From the NCBI GenBank assembly GCA_946699065.1, contig CAMPDV010002371.1:1-64000 (forward strand): a DNA stretch of 64,000 nt. Reading direction: 5' to 3'. The DNA comes from Loxodes magnus (Eukaryota; Ciliophora; Karyorelictea; Loxodida; Loxodidae). Shown piece by piece: positions 11,301 to 25,060 of this stretch (within the stretch, counting starts at the first letter, position 1; every line of letters starts with the position of its first letter). Position numbers and translations under genes: made by a program. Under the pieces are notes generated by a model. That model was not told the origin of the DNA. It saw only the letters and a program-made list of their open reading frames with translations, and did not search any database.

Positions 11301-13068
11301 TTATTGAGTCAGCTTTTAGAAGTAATAAGTATTTAGAAAAGTGAAGATGTGAAGTAAAAAAGCAAGATATTGCTTCAGTTTTAAGGAGTATGCTTTGAGA
11401 AGTAATAAGTATTTAGAAAAGTGAATAAGTAAAGTAAGAAAATAAGAAAGAATATAAGTTTTAAGGAGTATGCTTTGAGAAGTAATAAGTATTTAGAAAA
11501 GTGAAGAAGTAAAGTAAGAAAAGAAGATATAGTTTCAGTTTAAAGGAGTATGCTTTGAGAAGTAATAAGTATTTAGAAAAGTGAATGAGTAAAGTTAGAA
11601 AAGAAGATAGAGTTTCAGTTTTAAGGAGTATTCTTGAGAAGTAATAAGTATTTAGAAAAGTGAAGAAGTAAAGTAAGAAAAGAAGATAGAATTTCAGTTT
11701 AAAGGAGTATGCTTTGAGAAGTAATAAGTATTTAGAAAAGTGAATAAGTAAAGTAAGAAAAGAAGATAGAATTTCAGTTTAAAGGAGTATGCTTTGAGAA
11801 GTAATAAGTATTTAGAAAAGTGAATAAGTAAAGTAAGAAAAGAAGAAAGAATATAAGTTTAAAGGAGTATGCTTTGAGAAGTAATAAGTATTTTAGAAAA
11901 GTGAATAGGTAAGTTAAGAAAGATAGATAGAGTTTCAGTTTAAAGGAGTATGCTTTGTGAAGTAATAAGTATTTAGAAAAGTGAATAAGTAAAGTAAGAA
12001 AAGAAGATAGAGTTTCAGTTTAAAGGAGTATGCTTTGAGAAGTAATAAGTATTTAGAAAAGTGAATAAGTAAAGTAAGAAAAGAAGATAGAATTTCAGTT
12101 TAAAGGAGTATGCTTTGAGAAGTAATAAGTATTTAGAAAAGTGAATAAGTAAAGTAAGAAAAGAAGATATAGTTTCAGTTTTAAGGAGTATGCTTTGAGA
12201 AGTAATAAGTATTAAGAAAAGTGAATAAGTAAAATAAGAAAAGACGATAGAACTTCAGTTTAAAGGAGTATGCTTTGAGAAGTAATAAGTATTTAGAAAA
12301 GTGAATAAGTAAAGTAAGAAAAGAAGATATTGCTTCAGTTTTAAGGAGTATGCTTTGAGAAGTAATAAGTATTTAGAAAAGTGAATAAGTAAAGTAAGAA
12401 AATAAGAAAGAATATAAGTTTTAAGGAGTATGCTTTGAGAAGTAATAAGTATTAAGAAAAGTGAATAAGCAAAGTAAGAAAAGAAGATAGAATTTCAGTT
12501 TTAAGGAGTATGCTTTGAGAAGTAATAAGTATTTAGAAAAGTGAATAAGTAAAGTAAGAAAAGAAGGTGGAGTTTACGTTTTAAGGAGTATGCTTTGAGA
12601 AGTAATAAGTATTTAGAAAAGTGAATGAGTAAAGTAAGAAAAGAAGATAGAATATCAGTTTAAAGGAGTATGCTTTGAGAAGTAATAAGTATTTAGAAGA
12701 GTGATGAAGTAAAGTTAAAAAAGAAGATAGAGTTTCAGTTTAAAGGAGTGTGCTTTGAGAAGTAATAAGTATTTAGAAAAGTGAAGATGTGAAGTAAGAA
12801 AAGAAGGTGGAGTTTACGTTTTAAGGAGTATGCTTTGAGAAGTAATAAGTATTTAGAAAAGTGAATAAGTAAAGTAAGAAAAGAAGATATTGCTTCAGTT
12901 TTAAGGAGTATGCTTTGAGAAGTAATAAGTATTTAGAAAAGTGAATAAGTAAAGTAAGAAAAGAAGATAGAATTTCAGTTTAAAGGAGTATGCTTTGAGA
13001 AGTAATAAGTATTTAGAAAAGTGAATAAGTAAAGTAAGAAAAGAAGATATAGTTTCAGTTTTAAGGAG

Positions 13069-14965
13069 TATTCTTGAGAAGTAATAAGTATTTAGAAAAG
13101 TGAATAAGTAAAGTAAGAAAAGAAGATAGAATTTCAGTTTAAAGGAGTATGCTTTGAGAAGTAATAAGTATTTAGAAAAGTGAATAAGTAAAGTAAGAAA
13201 AGAAGATATAGTTTACGTTTAAAGGAGTATGCTTTGAGAAGTAATAAGTATTTAGAAAAGTGAAGAAGTAAAGTAAGAAAAGAAGATATAGTTTCAGTTT
13301 AAAGGAGTATGCTTTGAGAAGTAATAAGTATTTAGAAAAGTGAATAAGTAAAGTAAGAAAAGAAGATAGAATTTCAGTTTAAAGGAGTATGCTTTGAAAA
13401 TTAATAAGTATTTAGAAAAGTGATGAAGTAAAGTTAGAAAAGAAGAAAGAATTTAAGTTTTATTGAGTCAGCTTTTAGAAGTAATAAGTATTTAGAAAAG
13501 TGAAGATGTGAAGTAAAAAAGCAAGATATTGCTTCAGTTTTAAGGAGTATGCTTTGAGAAGTAATAAGTATTTAGAAAAGTGAATAAGTAAAGTAAGAAA
13601 ATAAGAAAGAATTTCAGTTTAAAGGAGTATGCTTTGAGAAGTAATAAGTATTTAGAAAAGTGAATAAGTAAAGTAAGAAAAGAAGATATAGTTTCAGTTT
13701 TAAGGAGTATGCTTTGAGAAGTAATAAGTATTAAGAAAAGTGAATAAGTAAAGTTAGAAAAGAAGAAAGAATATAAGTTTAAAGGAGTATGCTTTGAGAA
13801 GTAATAAGTATTTAGAAAAGTGAATAGGTAAGTTATGAAAGAAAGATAGAGTTTCAGTTTAAAGGAGTATGCTTTGTGAAGTAATAAGTATTTAGAAAAG
13901 TGAATAAGTAAAGTAAGAAAAGAAGGTGGAGTTTACGTTTTAAGGAGTATGCTTTGAGAAGTAATAAGTATTTAGAAAAGTGAATAAGTAAAGTAAGAAA
14001 AGAAGATAGAATTTCAGTTTAAAGGAGTATGCTTTGTGAAGTAATAAGTATTTTAGAAAAGTGAATAAGTAAAGTAAGAAAAGAAGATAGAGTTTCAGTT
14101 TCAAGGAGTATGCTTTGTGAAGTAATAAGTATTTAGAAAAGTGAAGAAGTAAAGTAAGAAAAGAAGATATAGTTTCAGTTTAAAGGAGTATGCTTTGAGA
14201 AGTAATAAGTATTTAGAAAAGTGAATAAGTAAAGTAAGAAAAGAAGATAGAATTTCAGTTTAAAGGAGTATGCTTTGAGAAGTAATAAGTATTTAGAAAA
14301 GTGAATAAGTAAAGTAAGAAAAGAAGATAGAATTTCAGTTTAAAGGAGTATGCTTTGAGAAGTAATAAGTATTTAGAAAAGTGAATAAGTAAAGTAAGAA
14401 AGAAGATATAGTTTCAGTTTTAAGGAGTATGCTTTGAGAAGTAATAAGTATTAAGAAAAGTGAATAAGTAAAGTAAGAAAAGAAGATAGAGTTTCAGTTT
14501 AAAGGAGTATGCTTTGAGAAGTAATAAGTATTTAGAAAAGTGAATAAGTAAAGTAAGAAAAGAAGATATAGTTTCAGTTTAAAGTAGTATGCTTTGAGAA
14601 GTAATAAGTATTTAGAAAAGTGAATAAGTAAAGTAGGAAAAGAAGATATTGCTTCAGTTTTAAGGAGTATGCTTTGAGAAGTAATAAGTATTTAGAAAAG
14701 TGAATAAGTAAAGTAAGAAAATAAGAAAGAATTTCAGTTTAAAGGAGTATGCTTTGAGAAGTAATAAGTATTAAGAAAAGTGAAGAAGTAAAGTAAGAAA
14801 AGAAGATATAGTTTCAGTTTAAAGGAGTATGCTTTGAGAAGTAATAAGTATTTAGAAAAGTGAATGAGTAAAGTTAGAAAAGAAGATAGAGTTTCAGTTT
14901 TAAGGAGTATTCTTGAGAAGTAATAAGTATTTAGAAAAGTGAAGAAGTAAAGTAAGAAAAGAAGA
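13069..14965. repeat. about 1.9-kb segmental duplication, copy A
   Basis: The order of variants matches 19,226-21,121 at an offset of 6,157, becoming 6,156 after a 1-bp length difference. Matching landmarks are TATTCTTGAG (13,069 and 19,226), TTTACG (13,214 and 19,371), TTATGAAAG (13,834 and 19,991), a one-A deletion in GTAAGAAAGAAG (14,394 and 20,550), GTAGGAAAAG (14,633 and 20,789) and TATTCTTGAG (14,908 and 21,064). Several monomers differ, so it is older than the perfect blocks. Confidence 0.85.
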
Positions 14966-17900
14966 TATAGTTTCAGTTTAAAGGAGTATGCTTTGAGAAG
15001 TAATAAGTATTTAGAAAAGTGAATAAGTAAAGTAAGAAAAGAAGATATTGCTTCAGTTTTAAGGAGTATGCTTTGAGAAGTAATAAGTATTTAGAAAAGT
15101 GAATAAGTAAAGTAAGAAAATAAGAAAGAATATAAGTTTTAAGGAGTATGCTTTGAGAAGTAATAAGTATTTAGAAAAGTGAATAAGTAAAGTAAGAAAA
15201 GAAGATATAGTTTCAGTTTAAAGTAGTATGCTTTGAGAAGTAATAAGTATTTAGAAAAGTGAATAAGTAAAGTAAGAAAAGAAGATATAGTTTCAGTTTA
15301 AAGGAGTATGCTTTGAGAAGTAATAAGTATTTAGAAAAGTGAATAAGTAAAGTAAGAAAAGAAGATATTGCTTCAGTTTTAAGGAGTATGCTTTGAGAAG
15401 TAATAAGTATTTAGAAAAGTGAATAAGTAAAGTAAGAAAATAAGAAAGAATATAAGTTTTAAGGAGTATGCTTTGAGAAGTAATAAGTATTAAGAAAAGT
15501 GAAGAAGTAAAGTAAGAAAAGAAGATAGAACTTCAGTTTAAAGGAGTATGCTTTGAGAAGTAATAAGTATTTAGAAAAGTGAATAAGTAAAGTAAGAAAA
15601 GAAGATAGAGTTTCAGTTTAAAGGAGTATGCTTTGAGAAGTAATAAGTATTTAGAAAAGTGAATGAGTAAAGTTAGAAAAGAAGATAGAGTTTCAGTTTT
15701 AAGGAGTATTCTTGAGAAGTAATAAGTATTTAGAAAAGTGAAGAAGTAAAGTAAGAAAAGAAGATAGAATTTCAGTTTAAAGGAGTATGCTTTGAGAAGT
15801 AATAAGTATTTAGAAAAGTGAAGAAGTAAAGTAAGAAAAGAAGATAGAATTTCAGTTTTAAGGAGTATGCTTTGAGAAGTAATAAGTATTTAGAAAAGTG
15901 AATAAGTAAAGTAAGAAAAGAAGATAGAATTTCAGTTTAAAGGAGTATGCTTTGAGAAGTAATAAGTATTTTAGAAAAGTGAATAGGTAAGTTAAGAAAG
16001 AAAGATAGAGTTTCAGTTTAAAGGAGTATGCTTTGAGAAGTAATAAGTATTTAGAAAAGTGAATAAGTAAAGTAAGAAAAGAAGATAGAATTTCAGTTTA
16101 AAGGAGTATGCTTTGAGAAGTAATAAGTATTTAGAAAAGTGAATAAGTAAAGTAAGAAAAGAAGATAGAATTTCAGTTTAAAGGAGTATGCTTTGAGAAG
16201 TAATAAGTATTTAGAAAAGTGAATAAGTAAAGTAAGAAAAGAAGATATAGTTTCAGTTTTAAGGAGTATGCTTTGAGAAGTAATAAGTATTAAGAAAAGT
16301 GAATAAGTAAAGTAAGAAAAGAAGATAGAACTTCAGTTTAAAGGAGTATGCTTTGAAAATTAATAAGTATTTAGAAAAGTGATTAAGTAAAGTTAGAAAA
16401 GAAGAAAGAATATAAGTTTTAAGGAGTATGTTTTGAAAATTAATAAGTATTTAGAAAAGTGATGAAGTAAAGTTAGAAAAGAAGATAGAATTTCAGTTTA
16501 AAGGAGTATGCTTTGAGAAGTAATAAGTATTTAGAAAAGTGAATAAGTAAAGAAAAAAAGAAGATAGAATATCAGTTTAAAGGAGTATGCTTTGAGAAGT
16601 AATAAGTATTTAGAAAAGTGAATAAGTAAAGTAAGAAAAGAAGATAGAACTTCAGTTTAAAGGAGTATGCTTTGAAAATTAATAAGTATTTAGAAAAGTG
16701 ATTAAGTAAAGTTAGAAAAGAAGAAAGAATATAAGTTTTAAGGAGTATGTTTTGAAAATTAATAAGTATTTAGAAAAGTGAATAAGTAAAGTTAGAAAAG
16801 AAGAAAGAATATAAGTTTTATTGAGTCAGCTTTTAGAAGTAATAAGTATTTAGAAAAGTGAAGATGTGAAGTAAAAAAGCAAGATATTGCTTCAGTTTTA
16901 AGGAGTATGCTTTGAGAAGTAATAAGTATTTAGAAAAGTGAATAAGTAAAGTAAGAAAATAAGAAAGAATATAAGTTTTAAGGAGTATGCTTTGAGAAGT
17001 AATAAGTATTTAGAAAAGTGAATAAGTAAAGTAAGAAAAGAAGATAGAATTTCAGTTTAAAGGAGTATGCTTTGAGAAGTAATAAGTATTAAGAAAAGTG
17101 AATAAGTAAAGTTAGAAAAGAAGAAAGAATATAAGTTTAAAGGAGTATGCTTTGAGAAGTAATAAGTATTTAGAAAAGTGAATAAGTAAAGTAAGAAAAG
17201 AAGGTGGAGTTTCAGTTTTAAGGAGTATGCTTGAGAAGTAATAAGTATTTAGAAAAGTGAATAAGTAAAGTAAGAAAAGAAGATAGAGTTTCAGTTTAAA
17301 GGAGTATGCTTTGAGAAGTAATAAGTATTTAGAAAAGTGAAGAAGTAAAGTAAGAAAAGAAGATAGAATTTCAGTTTTATTGAGTCAGCTTTTAGAAGTA
17401 ATAAGTATTTAGAAAAGTGAAGAAGTAAAGTAAGAAAAGAAGATAGAATTTCAGTTTAAAGGAGTATGCTTTGAGAAGTAATAAGTATTAAGAAAAGTGA
17501 TGAAGTAAAGTAAGAAAAGAAGATAGAACTTCAGTTTAAAGGAGTATGCTTTGAGAAGTAATAAGTATTTAGAAAAGTGAATAAGTAAAGTAAGAAAATA
17601 AGAAAGAATATAAGTTTAAAGGAGTATGCTTTGAGAAGTAATAAGTATTTAGAAAAGTGAATAAGTAAAGTTAGAAAAGAAGAAAGAATATAAGTTTTAT
17701 TGAGTCAGCTTTTAGAAGTAATAAGTATTTAGAAAAGTGAAGATGTGAAGTAAGAAAAGAAGATATTGCTTCAGTTTTAAGGAGTATGCTTTGAGAAGTA
17801 ATAAGTATTTAGAAAAGTGAATAAGTAAAGTAAGAAAATAAGAAAGAATATAAGTTTTAAGGAGTATGCTTTGAGAAGTAATAAGTATTTAGAAAAGTGA

Positions 17901-18589
17901 ATAAGTAAAGTAAGAAAAGAAGATAGAATTTCAGTTTAAAGGAGTATGCTTTGAGAAGTAATAAGTATTTAGAAAAGTGATGAAGTAAAGTTAGAAAAGA
18001 AGAAAGAATATAAGTTTAAAGGAGTATGCTTTGAGAAGTAATAAGTATTTAGAAAAGTGAATAAGTAAAGTAAGAAAAGAAGGTGGAGTTTACGTTTTAA
18101 GGAGTATGCTTTGAGAAGTAATAAGTATTTAGAAAAGTGAATAAGTAAAGTAAGAAAAGAAGATAGAATTTCAGTTTAAAGGAGTATGCTTTGTGAAGTA
18201 ATAAGTATTTTAGAAAAGTGAATAAGTAAAGTAAGAAAAGAAGATAGAATTTCAGTTTAAAGGAGTATGCTTTGAGAAGTAATAAGTATTTAGAAAAGTG
18301 AATAAGTAAAGTAAGAAAAGAAGATATAGTTTCAGTTTTAAGGAGTATGCTTTGAGAAGTAATAAGTATTTAGAAAAGTGAATAAGTAAAGTAAGAAAAG
18401 AAGATAGAATTTCAGTTTAAAGGAGTATGCTTTGAGAAGTAATAAGTATTTAGAAAAGTGAATAAGTAAAGTAAGAAAATAAGATATAGTTTCAGTTTTA
18501 AGGAGTATGCTTTGAGAAGTAATAAGTATTAAGAAAAGTGAATAAGTAAAGTAAGAAAAGAAGATAGAACTTCAGTTTAAAGGAGTATG

Positions 18590-19600
18590 CTTTGAAAATT
18601 AATAAGTATTTAGAAAAGTGATTAAATAAAGTTAGAAAAGAAGAAAGAATATAAGTTTTAAGGAGTATGTTTTGAAAATTAATAAGTATTTAGAAAAGTG
18701 ATGAAGTAAAGTTAGAAAAGAAGAAAGAATATAAGTTTTATTGAGTCAGCTTTTAGAAGTAATAAGTATTTAGAAAAGTGAAGATGTGAAGTAAAAAAGA
18801 AAGATATTGCTTCAGTTTTAAGGAGTATGCTTTGAGAAGTAATAAGTATTTAGAAAAGTGAATAAGTAAAGTAAGAAAATAAGAAAGAATATAAGTTTTA
18901 AGGAGTATGCTTTGAGAAGTAATAAGTATTAAGAAAAGTGAAGAAGTAAAGTAAGAAAAGAAGATAGAATTTCATTTTTAAGGAGTATGCTTTGAGAAGT
19001 AATAAGTATTTAGAAAAGTGATGAAGTAAAGTTAGAAAAGAAGAAAGAATATAAGTTTAAAGGAGTATGCTTTGAGAAGTAATAAGTATTAAGAAAAGTG
19101 AATAAGTAAAGTAAGAAAAGAAGATAGAATTTCAGTTTAAAGGAGTATGCTTTGAGAAGTAATAAGTATTTAGAAAAGTGAATAAGTAAAGTAAGAAAAG
19201 AAGATATAGTTTCAGTTTTAAGGAGTATTCTTGAGAAGTAATAAGTATTTAGAAAAGTGAATAAGTAAAGTAAGAAAAGAAGATAGAATTTCAGTTTAAA
19301 GGAGTATGCTTTGAGAAGTAATAAGTATTTAGAAAAGTGAAGAAGTAAAGTAAGAAAAGAAGATATAGTTTACGTTTAAAGGAGTATGCTTTGAGAAGTA
19401 ATAAGTATTTAGAAAAGTGAAGAAGTAAAGTAAGAAAAGAAGATATAGTTTCAGTTTAAAGGAGTATGCTTTGAGAAGTAATAAGTATTTAGAAAAGTGA
19501 ATAAGTAAAGTAAGAAAAGAAGATAGAATTTCAGTTTAAAGGAGTATGCTTTGAAAATTAATAAGTATTTAGAAAAGTGATGAAGTAAAGTTAGAAAAGA
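18590..19600. repeat. about 1-kb block, copy 1 of 3
   Basis: Shared order of variants with about 25,061-25,860 and about 27,225-28,100. Landmarks GATTAAATAAAG (18,620 and 27,253) and TTTACG (TACG at 19,371 and 28,004) both give an offset of 8,633. TATTGCTTCA and TACG in the other two copies (25,201 and 25,767; 27,438 and 28,004) both give 2,237. The upstream context differs by a three-monomer indel: the TACG landmark at 18,091 pairs with 26,964, an offset of 8,873. Confidence 0.8.
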
Positions 19601-21121
19601 AGAAAGAATATAAGTTTTATTGAGTCAGCTTTTAGAAGTAATAAGTATTTAGAAAAGTGAAGATGTGAAGTAAAAAAGCAAGATATTGCTTCAGTTTTAA
19701 GGAGTATGCTTTGAGAAGTAATAAGTATTTAGAAAAGTGAATAAGTAAAGTAAGAAAATAAGAAAGAATTTCAGTTTAAAGGAGTATGCTTTGAGAAGTA
19801 ATAAGTATTTAGAAAAGTGAATAAGTAAAGTAAGAAAAGAAGATATAGTTTCAGTTTTAAGGAGTATGCTTTGAGAAGTAATAAGTATTAAGAAAAGTGA
19901 ATAAGTAAAGTTAGAAAAGAAGAAAGAATATAAGTTTAAAGGAGTATGCTTTGAGAAGTAATAAGTATTTAGAAAAGTGAATAGGTAAGTTATGAAAGAA
20001 AGATAGAGTTTCAGTTTAAAGGAGTATGCTTTGTGAAGTAATAAGTATTTAGAAAAGTGAATAAGTAAAGTAAGAAAAGAAGATAGAATATCAGTTTAAA
20101 GGAGTATGCTTTGAGAAGTAATAAGTATTTAGAAAAGTGAATAAGTAAAGTAAGAAAAGAAGATAGAATATCAGTTTAAAGGAGTATGCTTTGAGAAGTA
20201 ATAAGTATTTAGAAAAGTGAATAAGTAAAGTAAGAAAAGAAGATAGAGTTTCAGTTTCAAGGAGTATGCTTTGTGAAGTAATAAGTATTTAGAAAAGTGA
20301 AGAAGTAAAGTAAGAAAAGAAGATATAGTTTCAGTTTAAAGGAGTATGCTTTGAGAAGTAATAAGTATTTAGAAAAGTGAATAAGTAAAGTAAGAAAAGA
20401 AGATAGAATTTCAGTTTAAAGGAGTATGCTTTGAGAAGTAATAAGTATTTAGAAAAGTGAAGAAGTAAAGAAAGAAAAGAAGATAGAGTTTCAGTTTAAA
20501 GGAGTATGCTTTGAGAAGTAATAAGTATTTAGAAAAGTGAATAAGTAAAGTAAGAAAGAAGATATAGTTTCAGTTTTAAGGAGTATGCTTTGAGAAGTAA
20601 TAAGTATTAAGAAAAGTGAATAAGTAAAGTAAGAAAAGAAGATAGAATTTCAGTTTAAAGGAGTATGCTTTGAGAAGTAATAAGTATTTAGAAAAGTGAA
20701 GAAGTAAAGTAAGAAAAGAAGATATAGTTTCAGTTTAAAGGAGTATGCTTTGAGAAGTAATAAGTATTTAGAAAAGTGAATAAGTAAAGTAGGAAAAGAA
20801 GATATTGCTTCAGTTTTAAGGAGTATGCTTTGAGAAGTAATAAGTATTTAGAAAAGTGAATAAGTAAAGTAAGAAAATAAGAAAGAATTTCAGTTTAAAG
20901 GAGTATGCTTTGAGAAGTAATAAGTATTAAGAAAAGTGAAGAAGTAAAGTAAGAAAAGAAGATATAGTTTCAGTTTAAAGGAGTATGCTTTGAGAAGTAA
21001 TAAGTATTTAGAAAAGTGAATAAGTAAAGTTAGAAAAGAAGATAGAGTTTCAGTTTTAAGGAGTATTCTTGAGAAGTAATAAGTATTTAGAAAAGTGAAG
21101 AAGTAAAGTAAGAAAAGAAGA
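19226..21121. repeat. about 1.9-kb segmental duplication, copy B
   Basis: Partner of 13,069-14,965. It diverges where copy A has ATAGTTTCAG and this copy has AGAATTTCAG, near 21,121. Just downstream, copy B holds the rare TAAGAATTTAG marker (21,160) that ties it to 48.7 kb. Confidence 0.85.
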
Positions 21122-21455
21122 TAGAATTTCAGTTTAAAGGAGTATGCTTTGAGAAGTAATAAGAATTTAGAAAAGTGATGAAGTAAAGTTAGAAAAGAAG
21201 ATAGAATTTCAGTTTAAAGGAGTATGCTTTGAGAAGTAATAAGTATTTAGAAAAGTGAAGAAGTAAAGAAAGAAAAGAAGATAGAGTTTCAGTTTAAAGG
21301 AGTATGCTTTGAGAAGTAATAAGTATTTAGAAAAGTGAATAAGTAAAGTAAGAAAAGAAGATATAGTTTCAGTTTAAAGGAGTATGCTTTGAGAAGTAAT
21401 AAGTATTTAGAAAAGTGAATAAGTAAAGTAAGAAAAGAAGATAGAGTTTCAGTTT
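20890..21455. repeat. 566-bp block with a perfect distant partner, copy A
   Basis: Matches 48,405-48,970 at every base by eye (offset 27,515). It includes the 79-bp TATTCTTGAG monomer (21,064), the rare TAAGAATTTAG (21,160) and GTAAAGAAAGAAAAG. Bounding mismatches are at 20,889/48,404 (T/A) and 21,456/48,971 (T/A). Confidence 0.88.
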
Positions 21456-24400
21456 TAAGGAGTATTCTTGAGAAGTAATAAGTATTTAGAAAAGTGAATA
21501 AGTAAAGTAAGAAAAGAAGATATTGCTTCAGTTTTAAGGAGTATGCTTTGAGAAGTAATAAGTATTTAGAAAAGTGAATAAGTAAAGTAAGAAAATAAGA
21601 AAGAATATAAGTTTTAAGGAGTATGCTTTGAGAAGTAATAAGTATTAAGAAAAGTGAAGAAGTAAAGTAAGAAAAGAAGATAGAACTTCAGTTTAAAGGA
21701 GTATGCTTTGAGAAGTAATAAGTATTTAGAAAAGTGAATGAGTAAAGTTAGAAAAGAAGATAGAGTTTCAGTTTTAAGGAGTATTCTTGAGAAGTAATAA
21801 GTATTTAGAAAAGTGAAGAAGTAAAGTAAGAAAAGAAGATAGAATTTCAGTTTAAAGGAGTATGCTTTGAGAAGTAATAAGTATTTAGAAAAGTGAATAA
21901 GTAAAGTAAGAAAAGAAGATAGAATTTCAGTTTAAAGGAGTATGCTTTGAGAAGTAATAAGTATTTAGAAAAGTGAATAAGTAAAGTAAGAAAAGAAGAT
22001 AGAATTTCAGTTTAAAGGAGTATGCTTTGAGAAGTAATAAGTATTTTAGAAAAGTGAATAGGTAAGTTAAGAAAGAAAGATAGAGTTTCAGTTTAAAGGA
22101 GTATGCTTTGTGAAGTAATAAGTATTTAGAAAAGTGAATAAGTAAAGTAAGAAAAGAAGATAGAGTTTCAGTTTAAAGGAGTATGCTTTGAGAAGTAATA
22201 AGTATTTAGAAAAGTGAATAAGTAAAGTAAGAAAAGAAGATAGAATTTCAGTTTAAAGGAGTATGCTTTGAGAAGTAATAAGTATTTAGAAAAGTGAATA
22301 AGTAAAGTAAGAAAAGAAGATAGAATTTCAGTTTAAAGGAGTATGCTTTGAGAAGTAATAAGTATTTAGAAAAGTGAATAAGTAAAGTAAGAAAAGAAGA
22401 TATAGTTTCAGTTTTAAGGAGTATGCTTTGAGAAGTAATAAGTATTAAGAAAAGTGAATAAGTAAAGTAAGAAAAGAAGATAGAACTTCAGTTTAAAGGA
22501 GTATGCTTTGAAAATTAATAAGTATTTAGAAAAGTGATTAAGTAAAGTTAGAAAAGAAGAAAGAATATAAGTTTTAAGGAGTATGTTTTGAAAATTAATA
22601 AGTATTTAGAAAAGTGATGAAGTAAAGTTAGAAAAGAAGATAGAATTTCAGTTTAAAGGAGTATGCTTTGAGAAGTAATAAGTATTTAGAAAAGTGAATA
22701 AGTAAAGTAAGAAAAGAAGATATAGTTTCAGTTTTAAGGAGTATTCTTGAGAAGTAATAAGTATTTAGAAAAGTGAATAAGTAAAGTAAGAAAAGAAGAT
22801 AGAATTTCAGTTTAAAGGAGTATGCTTTGAGAAGTAATAAGTATTTAGAAAAGTGAATAAGTAAAGTAAGAAAAGAAGATAGAATATCAGTTTAAAGGAG
22901 TATGCTTTGAGAAGTAATAAGTATTTAGAAAAGTGAATAAGTAAAGTAAGAAAAGAAGATAGAATATCAGTTTAAAGGAGTATGCTTTGAGAAGTAATAA
23001 GTATTTAGAAAAGTGAATAAGTAAAGTAAGAAAAGAAGATAGAATATCAGTTTAAAGGAGTATGCTTTGAGAAGTAATAAGTATTTAGAAAAGTGAATAA
23101 GTAAAGTAAGAAAAGAAGATAGAACTTCAGTTTAAAGGAGTATGCTTTGAAAATTAATAAGTATTTAGAAAAGTGATTAAGTAAAGTTAGAAAAGAAGAA
23201 AGAATATCAGTTTAAAGGAGTATGCTTTGAGAAGTAATAAGTATTTAGAAAAGTGAAGAAGTAAAGTAAGAAAAGAAGATAGAATTTCAGTTTTAAGGAG
23301 TATGCTTTGATAAGTAATAAGTATTTAGAAAGTTGAAGAAGTAAAGTAAGAAAAGAAGATAGAATTTCAGTTTAAAGGAGTATGCTTTGAAAATTAATAA
23401 GTATTTAGAAAAGTGATGAAGTAAAGTTAGAAAAGAAGAAAGAATATAAGTTTTATTGAGTCAGCTTTTAGAAGTAATAAGTATTTAGAAAAGTGAAGAT
23501 GTGAAGTAAAAAAGCAAGATATTGCTTCAGTTTAAAGGAGTATGCTTTGAGAAGTAATAAGTATTTAGAAAAGTGAATAAGTAAAGTAAGAAAAGAAGAT
23601 AGAATATCAGTTTAAAGGAGTATGCTTTGAGAAGTAATAAGTATTTAGAAAAGTGAATAAGTAAAGTAAGAAAAGAAGATAGAATATCAGTTTAAAGGAG
23701 TATGCTTTGAGAAGTAATAAGTATTTAGAAAAGTGAATAAGTAAAGTAAGAAAAGAAGATAGAACTTCAGTTTAAAGGAGTATGCTTTGAAAATTAATAA
23801 GTATTTAGAAAAGTGAATAAGTAAAGTAAGAAAAGAAGATAGAATATCAGTTTAAAGGAGTATGCTTTGAGAAGTAATAAGTATTTAGAAAAGTGAATAA
23901 GTAAAGTAAGAAAAGAAGATAGAACTTCAGTTTAAAGGAGTATGCTTTGAAAATTAATAAGTATTTAGAAAAGTGATTAAGTAAAGTTAGAAAAGAAGAA
24001 AGAATATAAGTTTTAAGGAGTATGTTTTGAAAATTAATAAGTATTTAGAAAAGTGATGAAGTAAAGTTAGAAAAGAAGAAAGAATATAAGTTTTATTGAG
24101 TCAGCTTTTAGAAGTAATAAGTATTTAGAAAAGTGAAGATGTGAAGTAAAAAAGCAAGATATTGCTTCAGTTTTAAGGAGTATGCTTTGAGAAGTAATAA
24201 GTATTTAGAAAAGTGAATAAGTAAAGTAAGAAAATAAGAAAGAATATCAGTTTTAAGGAGTATGCTTTGAGAAGTAATAAGTATTTAGAAAAGTGAATAA
24301 GTAAAGTAAGAAAAGAAGATAGAATTTCAGTTTAAAGGAGTATGCTTTGAGAAGTAATAAGTATTTAGAAAAGTGATGAAGTAAAGTTAGAAAAGAAGAA

Positions 24401-25060
24401 AGAATATAAGTTTAAAGGAGTATGCTTTGAGAAGTAATAAGTATTTAGAAAAGTGAATAAGTAAAGTAAGAAAAGAAGGTGGAGTTTACGTTTTAAGGAG
24501 TATGCTTTGAGAAGTAATAAGTATTTAGAAAAGTGAATAAGTAAAGTAAGAAAAGAAGATAGAATTTCAGTTTAAAGGAGTATGCTTTGTGAAGTAATAA
24601 GTATTAAGAAAAGTGAATAAGTAAAGTTAGAAAAGAAGAAAGAATATAAGTTTAAAGGAGTATGCTTTGAGAAGTAATAAGTATTTAGAAAAGTGAATAG
24701 GTAAGTTATGAAAGAAAGATAGAGTTTCAGTTTAAAGGAGTATGCTTTGTGAAGTAATAAGTATTTAGAAAAGTGAATAAGTAAAGTAAGAAAAGAAGGT
24801 GGAGTTTACGTTTTAAGGAGTATGCTTTGAGAAGTAATAAGTATTTAGAAAAGTGAATAAGTAAAGTAAGAAAAGAAGATAGAATTTCAGTTTAAAGGAG
24901 TATGCTTTGTGAAGTAATAAGTATTTTAGAAAAGTGAATAAGTAAAGTAAGAAAAGAAGATAGAGTTTCAGTTTCAAGGAGTATGCTTTGTGAAGTAATA
25001 AGTATTTAGAAAAGTGAAGAAGTAAAGTAAGAAAAGAAGATATAGTTTCAGTTTAAAGGA

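Larger units (their letters stand above)
1..25060. repeat. array domain 1 (81-bp, CTTTGTG and GAGTCAGC variants)
   Basis: My segmentation, based on variant content. This domain holds all the 81-bp monomers with TATTTTAG in place of TATTTAG that I find (first near 1,000, last near 24,920). It also holds most CTTTGTG cores and most GAATAGGTAAGTTA and GAGTCAGC monomers. The TAGAAGAGTG variant is restricted to about 370-12,690. The 79-bp TATTCTTGAG monomers are scattered. Blocks of many monomers recur within the domain, such as 7.2-8.4 kb and 13.1-15.0 versus 19.2-21.1 kb. No gene or unique sequence is present. Confidence 0.75.

Noticed and set aside
18620..18632. AATAAA-like polyadenylation signal in GATTAAATAAAG
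   Set aside because: It is a single-base variant of GATTAAGTAAAG present in a few duplicated monomers, with no transcription unit nearby.
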